A stretch of DNA of 48,860 nucleotides from Oxalobacteraceae bacterium (GTDB lineage Bacteria; Pseudomonadota; Gammaproteobacteria; Burkholderiales; Burkholderiaceae_D), in assembly GCA_021768485.1 (NCBI GenBank), contig JAIZVZ010000023.1, forward strand, positions 1-48,860, read 5' to 3'. Shown piece by piece: positions 35,540 to 43,713 of this stretch. Each line of letters opens with the position of its first letter. Position 1 is the first letter of the stretch. The notes under the pieces are model-generated. The model had not been told where the DNA came from and did no database searches. It was given only the letters and a program-made list of their open reading frames with translations. The position numbers and the translations under genes are program-made.

Positions 35540-37360
35540 TCAATTCAGGCGTACCACACGGCCGGCAGGCTCGGCGGCACCGGCCGGCGTGCCGGCCTTG
35601 TCGCGCGCAATCAGATAGTCGGTCAGCGAACCGATATCGCTGACATCGCTATCGACGCGCTCGCGGCCGGCCTTGAACACGCTGTAGTGGTCGCCGCCCT
35701 CGGCAATGAAACTGTTGACGGCCACCCGGTAGCTGGCGCCGGCCTGCAACGGCACGCCGTGCAGCGTCACGCTGCCGGGCACCACGCGGGCGCCGTCCGC
35801 GCGCCTGGCGTCCCAGCGGTAGCTGAAGCCGTCCGAGACTTCCAGCATCATGGCATCGTCATGCTCTTCGATTTTCCATTTCTGCTGTTCGAGCACGGCG
35901 ACAATCTCGGCGCCGGTCAGGTTCATCACGACCATGTTATTGCCGAACGGGACCACGGTCGCGCTCTGGCTGTAAGTGCTCACGCCATCGGCGTTGGCAT
36001 ACAGGTCGCTGCGCATGGTCGAATGATTGAGAAACACGATTTGCGCACCGAGCTTTTTCGAAGCCGCCAGCTGGGCATCGGTCAGCAGATCGCCGAGCGC
36101 CGATTCGCCGGCCCGGTTCTGCTTGCGGGTAACGACAGGCAGCGCCAGACGCGCGATCGGCCGGTTCAGCACCGCCGTACTACGCTGGCGCACCTTGGCC
36201 AGCAAGGCAGTGATCTCGGCTTGCGGCGCCACCTGGGCCGCGGCTTGCGCTCCGCTTGTTGATGCAGCCTGTGATGCAGCTTGTGATGCAGCCTGTGATG
36301 CAGCGCCGGCCACGGGACTGTCGGCCAGCATCAGGACGTTCTCGGCATGGACCGCGCCGACCGTCTGCGTGGCAGGATCGATGCGCAGGGCGATCCGGCT
36401 CAACATGTGGCCGGCGGTCTGCGCCTGCGTTACCGTGCGGCCGTCGACATTGCACAGATAACCTTGGTGGCTGTGGCCGCTGATGACGAGCCGGATCGCC
36501 GGATCGAGGTGTTTGACGATGTCGACGATGGGCCCGTTCAAATGACTGCAATTGGCCTCGTCGAAATATTCGCGCGTGGTGCCGCCCTCGTGGATCAGCA
36601 CCACAAAGACGGTCACACCTTGCGCCTTCAATTCCGGCAAGGTGCGGTTGATGGCCTCGGCCTCGTCGCCGAAATGCAGGCCGGCGACGCCCGAAGGCCG
36701 CACGACATTGGCCGTTCCCTGCAACACGGCGCCGATGAAGGCGATCTTGACGCCGTGCGCCTGTTCGATGCGATAGGCCGGGAACAAGGTCTTGCCGGTG
36801 GCATCATCGATGACATTGGCCGCCAGATAGGAAAATTGCGCGCCCTTGAAGCCGGGCTCGAACTGGCAAGCCTTGGCCGACAAAGGCGTGACGCAGCCGC
36901 CGCTTTGCTTGCGCAGCAATTCGATCTTGCCGGCGTCAAATTCATGATTGCCGACCGTGCTGGCGCGCAGGCCCAGCAGATTGAGGGCATCGATGGTCGG
37001 TTCGTCGGCCCACATCTGCGACAGCGGCGGCGAAGCGCCGACCAGGTCGCCGGCGCCGACCAGCAGCAATTCCGGATCCTGTGCACGCCAGCTTTGCAGC
37101 GCGCGGCTCAGGGTCTCGATACCGCCGGCGCGCACCGTATGCGGCGTTTTATCGGTCACGCTGGTGTAAGTGAAATTCTGGGCTTCGAGAAAGCCGTGCA
37201 AATCGTTGATGGCCGCCAGATTGATGTCGAACGGCACCGGTGCGCTGCGCGGCGCGGCGCAGCCGCCGAGAGCGAGCGCCAGGGCCGCGGTCAGCGCAGC
37301 AGTCCGTGCAGCAGTCCGTGCAAGACGCAGCGAAAAAGTACGGGGAGAATTCAGTTTCAT
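35540..37360 (-). CDS. Lipoprotein 5'-nucleotidase/UDP-sugar hydrolase family phosphoesterase
   Basis: A 606-residue protein with a lipobox (LALALGGCAAP). The N-terminal metallophosphatase domain has AAINDLHGF (D, H), GAGDLVGASPP (GD), TVGNHEFDAG (GNHE) and ISGHSHQGYLC (GHSH). The C-terminal 5'-nucleotidase domain includes NMVVMNLTGAEIVAVLEQQ and FSYRWDARR. A SQAA repeat linker separates the domains. UshA-like enzymes dephosphorylate external nucleotides. ATG 37360 begins before the signal; the upstream frame is noise. Confidence 0.93.
   Translation of the reverse strand: MKLNSPRTFSLRLARTAARTAALTAALALALGGCAAPRSAPVPFDINLAAINDLHGFLEAQNFTYTSVTDKTPHTVRAGGIETLSRALQSWRAQDPELLLVGAGDLVGASPPLSQMWADEPTIDALNLLGLRASTVGNHEFDAGKIELLRKQSGGCVTPLSAKACQFEPGFKGAQFSYLAANVIDDATGKTLFPAYRIEQAHGVKIAFIGAVLQGTANVVRPSGVAGLHFGDEAEAINRTLPELKAQGVTVFVVLIHEGGTTREYFDEANCSHLNGPIVDIVKHLDPAIRLVISGHSHQGYLCNVDGRTVTQAQTAGHMLSRIALRIDPATQTVGAVHAENVLMLADSPVAGAASQAASQAASQAASTSGAQAAAQVAPQAEITALLAKVRQRSTAVLNRPIARLALPVVTRKQNRAGESALGDLLTDAQLAASKKLGAQIVFLNHSTMRSDLYANADGVSTYSQSATVVPFGNNMVVMNLTGAEIVAVLEQQKWKIEEHDDAMMLEVSDGFSYRWDARRADGARVVPGSVTLHGVPLQAGASYRVAVNSFIAEGGDHYSVFKAGRERVDSDVSDIGSLTDYLIARDKAGTPAGAAEPAGRVVRLN
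36261..36304. repeat. 12-bp in-frame repeat in the 5'-nucleotidase gene
   Basis: Three copies of GATGCAGCCTGT (the second with one change) and a partial fourth encode SQAA repeats on the minus strand, between the two enzyme domains. Confidence 0.9.
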
Positions 37361-37513
37361 CGTAATAGGCGCAGGCGCAAATGAGTCAAGAAAGAGTGAA
37401 AAACGAAACGGCAAGTATAACAAGTAAAACGATAATGAAAACGGCATGCGGCAGGCCGCCGGCAAGCGATGCAAGACTGCCGCCAAGCGGCGAAATAGAC
37501 GACGCTGACGGCG

Positions 37514-37547
37514 TAAAAAAAGCGGCCGGTGTCGCCACCGGCCGCTT
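37514..37547 (-). terminator. Rho-independent terminator of the TonB receptor gene
   Basis: On the minus strand AAGCGGCCGGTG pairs with CACCGGCCGCTT (12 bp) around a four-base loop, followed by eight T. It lies 28 bp after the receptor stop and before the 5'-nucleotidase promoter region. Confidence 0.93.
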
Positions 37548-37574
37548 CATGCATTTCAACTTGCCATTACCCGA

Positions 37575-40031
37575 TCAGAAATCCAGCGACAGGGTGACCG
37601 AAGCCGAGCGTGGCGCACCTTCGTAGTAGTACGCGGTTTGCTTGGAAGCGCCATTGACACCGGTCGCCGTCGTATAAGTCTGCGCGGCCGGATTGAGGTA
37701 CTGACGGTTGGTGATGTTGCTGACGTTGAGCGTCACTTTCGAACGCTTGAACGTGCTATTGCTAGGAAGCAGATAGCCCATGTCGAGATCGAGCGTCGTA
37801 TAAGCCGACACCTTTTCGTCATTGACCAGAGTAGCTTGCTGGCTGCCCGTGTATTTTGCCTTCAGGCGCGCATACCAGACATTGGTTTCATAGGAACCGC
37901 TCAGACCAGCCTTCCAGTTTGGCGTGCCGGGCATTTCCTTGCCGGTAGTCGGCAGATAGACTGAACCGGAAGTGCCTGCAACCAGCAAATCGTTCTCGAT
38001 CTTGCTCTTGATATAGCCGAGCGAAGAATAGAACGACCAGCCGTTGACTGGTGTGTTACCGGCTTCAAATTCGAGACCGTGGCTGCGCACCTTGCCGGCG
38101 TTGATCAAAATGCTGGCATTCGTCAGTTGGTCGACCGAGGATGCCTGACGATTCGAGAAATCGACGAGGAAGGCGGTCACACCAAGATTGATGCCATTGG
38201 TTTGATGGCGATAGCCGAGGTCGAGATTGTACGAAGTTTCAGGCTTGACGTCGCCGGTGATGGCAACCGCACCGGTGGAGGTGAAGGTCACATTACCATT
38301 GCTTGGCGAATAGGCGTAATTAGGCGGTGCCTTGAAGTTCTTGGCCAGGCTGGCGAACAGCTGATCGTCGCGCGTCAACTGATAACGCACGCCGATTTGC
38401 GGCAATACATCGGTATATGTCTTTTGGACGTTATATGTCGTTTGCGCCAGTGTCTTACCGGCGTACAGTTGTCCGTTGGCCACCGTCGCGCCCGACATCG
38501 AATAGTCATTGGCATAGTTGGTAAAGTCGCGCTTGACCGACGGCGTACGAACGCCGACATTGACCTTGACCTTGCCGTCCATCAGGCTGGCAGTATCTTG
38601 CAAGAAGAATTGATAGGCGGTGCTGATGGTTTTCCAGTTGCGATTTTCGTAAGGCGTACCGTCGCTATGGTAGATCTGGCCTGCACGCAGCCAGATGTCG
38701 GCCGCGGTACCGGTCGAGTCAACCGACACGCCAGGCGCGGTTTGACGATGGGTCGCGTGTTCATACCAGAAGCCGCCGAGAATCGATTGATCGCCGATGT
38801 CCTTGCTGAGCGACAGGGTGACGCCAGGACGCTGGGTGCGGGTGACGCTGCTGGTGGCAATGATGACCTTGTCGAGGGTATCGCCGTCGCCATTCAGATC
38901 CTTGGTGCCGTTCAACAGGCCGGTCGCCGGATTCAGGAAGCCGCTTTCGGACATAACCTTTTCTTGCGTACCGCCCGTACCAAAGCCATACCAGAAATAA
39001 GGAATGATCTTGATGTCGGTATTTTCAGCGATACGGAATTTGGCGGTCGCCGAGGCAATCACGTCTTCGAACGGATTGGAGGCCAACTTGTAGTATGTGG
39101 TAGCAGTACTGAGCGTATCGGTATTGGCAACGCCGGCAGATGGCGTGACGTGACCGGTATAGGTCGACGCATAGTCGTAGTAATAGCCTTTCGAGTTAAT
39201 GTCGCTCAGGCTATTGCTCAGAATATTGTTATTGATGGCGCGGTTATACAGCACGGTCGCATGGACGTAGTTGAAGCGGTCGATGTCGTAATTGAAGCCG
39301 ATATCGATATGATCGCGAGCGGCACCACCCGAACCCTTCCATTTATCGGCACCGGCATGCGAACCCGAAATAAAGAATTTCGAGCGGCCATCCGACAGCA
39401 AACCGCTGTCGTAGCGGATAAACGTCTTATGCAAGCGCAATTGACCTTCGGTCTGCATGACGCGCACGCGCTGCTTGTCTTCCGGATTACATGTGACGAT
39501 GCCGAAGTTACCGCCGGTCGCGCCGACTTGCGGCGAGTCGACGTCAGTCGAACCCTGGGTCACGAATTCGGAGCAGGTGTTTTCTTGATCGACATATTCT
39601 TGCGGATAAATAGAAAAGCTGCCCGAGTCGTTGACCGGCACGCCATTGATCGTGGCGCCGATCTGGTCGCTGTTAAAGCCGCGCATCGTCATGCCGCCGC
39701 CGAACAGGCCGGTCGCATCGTAGTTGTAGCTATTTACTGCTGGCATTAATTCCAAAGCTTGATAGGCATTGCCGGTCGGGCGCTGTTTGGCCAATTCTTC
39801 TGCCGTGATAGTGCTGCGTGCTTTCGGCACATCTTCCGCCACCATCAAGCCCATGCCCACTTTCTTGCCAGTAATGGTAATCGTCGATGCGGCAGGCGTG
39901 GCTGGATCGGTATTTTCGACTGTCGTTTGCGCATAGGCAGAAGACATACCGAGACATGCGAGCTGACATGCCACTGCGATCATCGATAGACGCACTGGAA
40001 AAGCTGATGAAGAATGAGTTATTTGTTTCAC
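37575..40031 (-). CDS. TonB-dependent outer-membrane receptor
   Basis: An 818-residue receptor with signal peptide (MSSAYAQ). The plug domain has STITITGKKVGMG, ALELMPAVNSYNYDATGLFG and GGMTMRGFNSDQIGATINGV; the beta-barrel fills the rest and ends SVTLSLDF with the C-terminal Phe needed for outer-membrane insertion. LINAGKVRSHGLEFEAGN and PNWKAGLSGSYET are typical late-barrel elements. The start is GTG at 40031, with a G-rich tract upstream. The transported substrate cannot be read. A terminator separates it from the downstream 5'-nucleotidase, so the genes need not be one operon. Confidence 0.95.
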   Translation of the reverse strand: MKQITHSSSAFPVRLSMIAVACQLACLGMSSAYAQTTVENTDPATPAASTITITGKKVGMGLMVAEDVPKARSTITAEELAKQRPTGNAYQALELMPAVNSYNYDATGLFGGGMTMRGFNSDQIGATINGVPVNDSGSFSIYPQEYVDQENTCSEFVTQGSTDVDSPQVGATGGNFGIVTCNPEDKQRVRVMQTEGQLRLHKTFIRYDSGLLSDGRSKFFISGSHAGADKWKGSGGAARDHIDIGFNYDIDRFNYVHATVLYNRAINNNILSNSLSDINSKGYYYDYASTYTGHVTPSAGVANTDTLSTATTYYKLASNPFEDVIASATAKFRIAENTDIKIIPYFWYGFGTGGTQEKVMSESGFLNPATGLLNGTKDLNGDGDTLDKVIIATSSVTRTQRPGVTLSLSKDIGDQSILGGFWYEHATHRQTAPGVSVDSTGTAADIWLRAGQIYHSDGTPYENRNWKTISTAYQFFLQDTASLMDGKVKVNVGVRTPSVKRDFTNYANDYSMSGATVANGQLYAGKTLAQTTYNVQKTYTDVLPQIGVRYQLTRDDQLFASLAKNFKAPPNYAYSPSNGNVTFTSTGAVAITGDVKPETSYNLDLGYRHQTNGINLGVTAFLVDFSNRQASSVDQLTNASILINAGKVRSHGLEFEAGNTPVNGWSFYSSLGYIKSKIENDLLVAGTSGSVYLPTTGKEMPGTPNWKAGLSGSYETNVWYARLKAKYTGSQQATLVNDEKVSAYTTLDLDMGYLLPSNSTFKRSKVTLNVSNITNRQYLNPAAQTYTTATGVNGASKQTAYYYEGAPRSASVTLSLDF

Positions 40032-40117
40032 TTACTACCCCCGGACTCAAGTGTTTTTGGATTAAATAAAAAGAACTGCAAATAGCGATATTTGTTACTT
40101 ACTGATACGACTGCAAA

Positions 40118-40282
40118 ATGTATTTCTTATTCCTGCCGGCACGATTACCATGCTATCTTGACCCGCAGAATTTGCTCTGCCGCATCGCCTCGCAAGGCTT
40201 GAAAACGGCCGCGGCCTATTTGCGATACAAACCCGACATTGCCCTGCCGCAAGGCGCCAAGCCGGCGGTCGCGCCTCGGTAA
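40118..40282 (+). CDS. Candidate 54-residue ORF upstream of the TonB receptor
   Basis: An ORF divergent from the receptor, with codon use like the surrounding genes in a stretch otherwise AT-rich. It encodes a basic peptide ending in DIALPQGAKPAVAPR, with a GLKTAAAYLRYKPD segment and two Cys. An in-frame TGA lies at 40103, so the frame cannot extend far upstream. No Shine-Dalgarno is visible, and a weak hairpin with CTTTTT (40293-40320) follows 10 bases after the stop. It could be a real small protein or the end of a decayed gene. I do not recognise it. Confidence 0.3.
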   Translation: MYFLFLPARLPCYLDPQNLLCRIASQGLKTAAAYLRYKPDIALPQGAKPAVAPR

Positions 40283-40878
40283 AACTTCCTTAGCGGCCAC
40301 AAACCGTCAGCCGCCTTTTTATTGACCCTGGCTCTTGCCTGTGCCGTCGCAATACAATGCAAACGAAGCAACATGCCAAAGTGTAAAGAGCAAATATGTC
40401 AGGAAAATTACATGGTGCCGATAGTTTTCCGACATGGCCGCCCGGCCACGATTATTTAGTTAATTCAAATGCAAGACAAAATTATTGCTTTTACGCAAAC
40501 ATCAATACCTAAGCGTTGATATTCCCTACCTTTTGCATACGCCTGTCAGGCAGGAAAGCGCGTCGAACACATTGATTTAATGGAGAAATAATCCAGTGAC
40601 ATTTTGTTACTGTTTTTTTCTGAAGTCGAGCATCGCATGAAATAAATATGCAATTATTGAACAGGCGATATTATAACTATAAGAAATAGTATATAGAGCA
40701 GAAATAGCCTGTGAGGAGAAAAGGAGGGTAGAAAAAAAACAACACTCTGCCTGCGCATGTGTTGTTTTAATGAGAGACATCAAGAAAGTTGCTTTAATGT
40801 AATGTTCGGCGACCGACTGCCCTGTCGCCGGTCAAGCGTGCGGTGGCAGCGATGGCGACCGGCAAATGCCCGTCCGCT
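40283..40878. other. AT-rich intergenic region
   Basis: This long AT-rich stretch has no gene I can support. Small frames of fewer than 30 codons occur (for example from 40372) without good binding sites. A GA-rich tract (40709-40730) precedes the terminator at 40732-40768. Confidence 0.45.
40732..40768 (-). terminator. Terminator of the CcdC-like membrane protein gene
   Basis: AAAACAACAC pairs with GTGTTGTTTT (10 bp) with a 13-base loop. On the minus strand the stem ends in a run of eight T, about 110 bp after the gene stop. Confidence 0.7.
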
Positions 40879-41409
40879 CTACTCCTGCCCAGCAAATTGG
40901 CCCGCCGCCGTCGCCCTCATCGCCCGCCGCCAGCGCAAAATGCCGCCGGCATAGCACGCGTTATACGCAAGAATAATCCCCACGATGCCCAGGGTCAGCG
41001 GACTATGCAGCATGGCCTGGGCCGTTACCGGACCAGCCGACCACATTCCCTGATGGTAGCTCTGGAACAGGCGATACGCGAGACGCCCGAGCAGCAGCAA
41101 GAACAGGCCGACGCCGATGAAGACGTTATGCGTGTAAAACAATTGGCCTTCATGATTTTCGTATTTCGTCCATTTCAAACCATAGCTGGCGATGATCAGG
41201 CCCAGAGCAGTACCGGCCAGCAAAGCGCCAAACGCCAGATTGTCGTTTCTGCTGACCAAGGCCAATGTCAGCAATAGCACGGGCAAGCCATACAAGGCCA
41301 GGCGCGAACGCAAGGGGCGCACTTTTTGGCGTGTCGTCAGCTTGTTAAAACGGGCATACAGCCGCCAGCCGATCAAGGGCACGAGCACAATCCAGATTGC
41401 AAGCGACAT
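40879..41409 (-). CDS. CcdC-like (DUF1453-type) membrane protein
   Basis: A 176-residue inner-membrane protein with about five helices (near residues 2-17, 38-55, 62-78, 96-115 and 135-158). IGWRLYARFNKLTTRQKVRPLRSR and GLKWTKYENHEGQLFYTHNV are the polar loops. The layout resembles DUF1453/CcdC-like proteins; their role is not known. ATG 41409 was chosen because AGGGA lies eight bases upstream; earlier in-frame ATGs exist. It is a single gene. Confidence 0.7.
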   Translation of the reverse strand: MSLAIWIVLVPLIGWRLYARFNKLTTRQKVRPLRSRLALYGLPVLLLTLALVSRNDNLAFGALLAGTALGLIIASYGLKWTKYENHEGQLFYTHNVFIGVGLFLLLLGRLAYRLFQSYHQGMWSAGPVTAQAMLHSPLTLGIVGIILAYNACYAGGILRWRRAMRATAAGQFAGQE

Positions 41410-41748
41410 AAGAGGCATCCCTAAAAAAATCCCCATCGAAACACGGCGCCATAAAGCCGCCAATATGCGCGGCATGCGCCGCACAGAAAATCATCCTAGT
41501 GGGGAATTATTGCAAATACAAGGAAACAAGACATACAAGAAAACAAGACATAGCGGCATAATGCGTTTCGTCAACATGGCGTTTCACGGCGGAGCTTACA
41601 ATACTGCAGCGCAAAACCATGGCCGGCACCCGCTCCATAAAAATACCAAAATGAAATGGCGGCAAGCGCCAGGCCATTTGGCGCTTGCCGTGCTCGGCCA
41701 ATTCATGTCCAGGATTTATTGGCGACCTGCCGGCCATGACGGCGCCGG
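41410..41748. other. Intergenic region with direct and inverted repeats
   Basis: No gene is supported. It contains a two-copy 17-bp repeat (41518-41551) and a 12-bp hairpin (41660-41690, arms CGGCAAGCGCCA and its complement) 60 bp after the stop of the 73-residue gene. On the minus strand the hairpin is followed by a moderately T-rich CCATTTCATTTT, so it may be that gene's terminator. Confidence 0.5.
41518..41551. repeat. 17-bp direct repeat
   Basis: ACAAGGAAACAAGACAT is followed immediately by ACAAGAAAACAAGACAT (one mismatch). Confidence 0.8.
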
Positions 41749-41970
41749 TCACAGCGGCAGCGCCGCCTTTTCTTCGGCTGTCAGGCGCCGCGCCGTGACC
41801 GTCACCGTCGCCATGCCCTCATCCGCGGCCAGCACCTGCGCCGGCATCGGCGCCCGCATCTGCACCGGCTCGGAAACGGCGCCGGCATGTTCGGAGGCGA
41901 CCGAACTGGCAGCGCACAACAGCACGGCGGCAACGATGAAAATCACTTCCATATGTTTGGCGATATTCAT
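41749..41970 (-). CDS. Small secreted protein of unknown function
   Basis: A 73-residue protein with a signal peptide (IFIVAAVLLCAASSVASE). The mature part is short and has MRAPMPAQVLAADEG, a VTVTARRLTAEEKA segment and no Cys. I do not recognise a family. AAGGA six bases upstream strongly supports the ATG. It lies downstream of the efflux operon on the same strand, with a large hairpin in between. Confidence 0.7.
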   Translation of the reverse strand: MNIAKHMEVIFIVAAVLLCAASSVASEHAGAVSEPVQMRAPMPAQVLAADEGMATVTVTARRLTAEEKAALPL

Positions 41971-41989
41971 TTTGATTCCTTTCGAAATG

Positions 41990-42027
41990 GGGCTGGCGTG
42001 ATGACACTGTAGTCACCACGCCAGCCC
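41990..42027. repeat. Large inverted repeat between the OprM gene and the 73-residue gene
   Basis: GGGCTGGCGTG and CACGCCAGCCC form an 11-bp perfect stem, extended inward by TGAC/GTCA after one mismatch. There is no clear T tract. It ends just before the binding site of the small secreted protein gene, so it could end or attenuate transcription from the efflux operon. Confidence 0.7.
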
Positions 42028-42106
42028 TCTTCCAGAGGAATGCGACAGACGGCAGCTTTGGCGGCGCGATCTGCATGAAATGCCGATGAAACTCTTTGGT
42101 GCGTCT

Positions 42107-43612
42107 TTAGTGCGCCGTCTTGGCGTCGAGCGCCGCCAGCCCGGTATCGGCCTGCCAGCCGCCGCCCAGGGCGCGCGCCACGGCCGCGCTGGCCAGCAAG
42201 CGCTGGGTGCGGATCTGCACCGCCGAGCGGTCGGCGACGAGCGAGGAGCGCTGCGCATCGGTGACATCGAGATAATTCGACACGCCCAGCTCATAGCGCT
42301 TGCGCGCCACCTGCAGGGCGCGCAGTGCCGCCTGCTGGGCCAGCGCTTGCGCCTTGCCCTGCTCGGCCCGCTGCCGGGTATCGGACAGGGAATCCTCGAC
42401 TTCGCGCAGAGCCGTCAGCAATTTGCTCTGATGGTTGGCCGCTGCCTCGTCATAGCGCGCCTTGGCCAGCGCCAGGTTGTTGCGATTGCGCCCGCCATCG
42501 AAAATCGGCAGCGAAAAGCCGAGCGGGCCGTAGCTGAACTGGCGCGAACCGCCTTCGAGCAGGCGCGACAGGCTTTCCGAGGCGTAGCCATAACTGGTGG
42601 TCAGGGAAATCGACGGATAAAACGCCGCCGTGGCGATGCCGACCTGGGCATTTTGCGCACGCAGCGTGGCAACGCTGGCGGCCAGATCAGGCCGCTGCGA
42701 CAGCAAGGCCGCCGGCAAGCCAACCGGGATGGCCGGCGGCTCAGGCAGCGCGCCCGCATCGGGCGCCAAGGCCGCCAGCGTGAAGCTCGATGGCGAAGCG
42801 CCGGTCAGCGTGGCCAGCGCATGTTCGAGCTGCAGGCGCTGACGCCGCACCTCGTGCATGTCGGCCTCGGCATTGGCCGTTTCCAGATGCGCGCGCGAAA
42901 CGTCGAGTTCATTGCCGAAACCGCCGGCAAAGCGCGCTTCGACCAGCTCTTGCGTCTCGTGACGGGTGGCCAGCGCCGCGTTCAGGATGGCCAGTTCGGC
43001 ATCGAGGCCGCGCAATTGCCAGTATGTGGTCGCCACTTGTGAAGACAGCAACAACAGCACGCCGTCGCGGTCGTATTGCGAGACCAGGGCCTGGGCGTCG
43101 GCCGCTTCCACCGCGCGCCGCACCTTGCCCCACAAATCGACTTCATACGACAGCGACAGGCCGGCTTCGTACTGGTTGCCGGTGATCGAGGTGCCGCCCA
43201 GCGCAATGCCTTGCGAGGTAGCCGACGACGAGCGCGTATTGGCAACCGAAGTGCCGACACTGAGCTGCGGCAGGCGGCTGGCGCTGGTCACGCCGAGCTG
43301 CGCCTGCGCCTGCAGCAGACGGGCAGCGCTGGCCTGCACGGACGGGCTGTTCGCTTGCGCCGCCGCTTCCAGCGCATCGAGCGTACTGTCGCGGTACACA
43401 CTCCACCACTGGTGCGGCAGCGCGGCGACCTTTTCGCTAGCACCGGCAATTGCACCGGCATGGCGGTAGGCGGGCGCGCCGGCATCGAAGGCCGGCGCCA
43501 CGAAGTCGGGGCCGACGCTGCCGCAGGCGGCCAGCAAAAAGGTGGCGGCAAGCGCAGCCGACAGGCCGGCGAGGCGTGGCGCGATCATTGTTTTTCTTGC
43601 GTGCTTCAACAT
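42107..43612 (-). CDS. NodT/OprM-type outer-membrane efflux lipoprotein
   Basis: A 501-residue outer-membrane channel of a tripartite pump. The lipobox is LLAACGSVGPDF. Two tandem OEP repeats follow, with GLSLSYEVDLWGKVRRAVEA and FSLPIFDGGRNRNNLALAKA as the matching strand-turn elements of the two halves. The long helices form the periplasmic tunnel. ATG 43612 is supported by GAGAG upstream. It is the last gene of the emrA-emrB-OprM unit, with a 101-bp gap after emrB. Confidence 0.95.
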   Translation of the reverse strand: MLKHARKTMIAPRLAGLSAALAATFLLAACGSVGPDFVAPAFDAGAPAYRHAGAIAGASEKVAALPHQWWSVYRDSTLDALEAAAQANSPSVQASAARLLQAQAQLGVTSASRLPQLSVGTSVANTRSSSATSQGIALGGTSITGNQYEAGLSLSYEVDLWGKVRRAVEAADAQALVSQYDRDGVLLLLSSQVATTYWQLRGLDAELAILNAALATRHETQELVEARFAGGFGNELDVSRAHLETANAEADMHEVRRQRLQLEHALATLTGASPSSFTLAALAPDAGALPEPPAIPVGLPAALLSQRPDLAASVATLRAQNAQVGIATAAFYPSISLTTSYGYASESLSRLLEGGSRQFSYGPLGFSLPIFDGGRNRNNLALAKARYDEAAANHQSKLLTALREVEDSLSDTRQRAEQGKAQALAQQAALRALQVARKRYELGVSNYLDVTDAQRSSLVADRSAVQIRTQRLLASAAVARALGGGWQADTGLAALDAKTAH

Positions 43613-43713
43613 GGAATACTCTCGATAATTATTTTTAATAACAGCAAACATGACGCCGCATCATACGGCCGCATCTCATAAGGCCCGGCGTCGTCAGGCA
43701 ACAGTCAGGCACA

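Noticed and set aside
38079-39749. 556-codon plus-strand frame opposite the TonB receptor
   Set aside because: It mirrors receptor codons, with no start signal or known domain.
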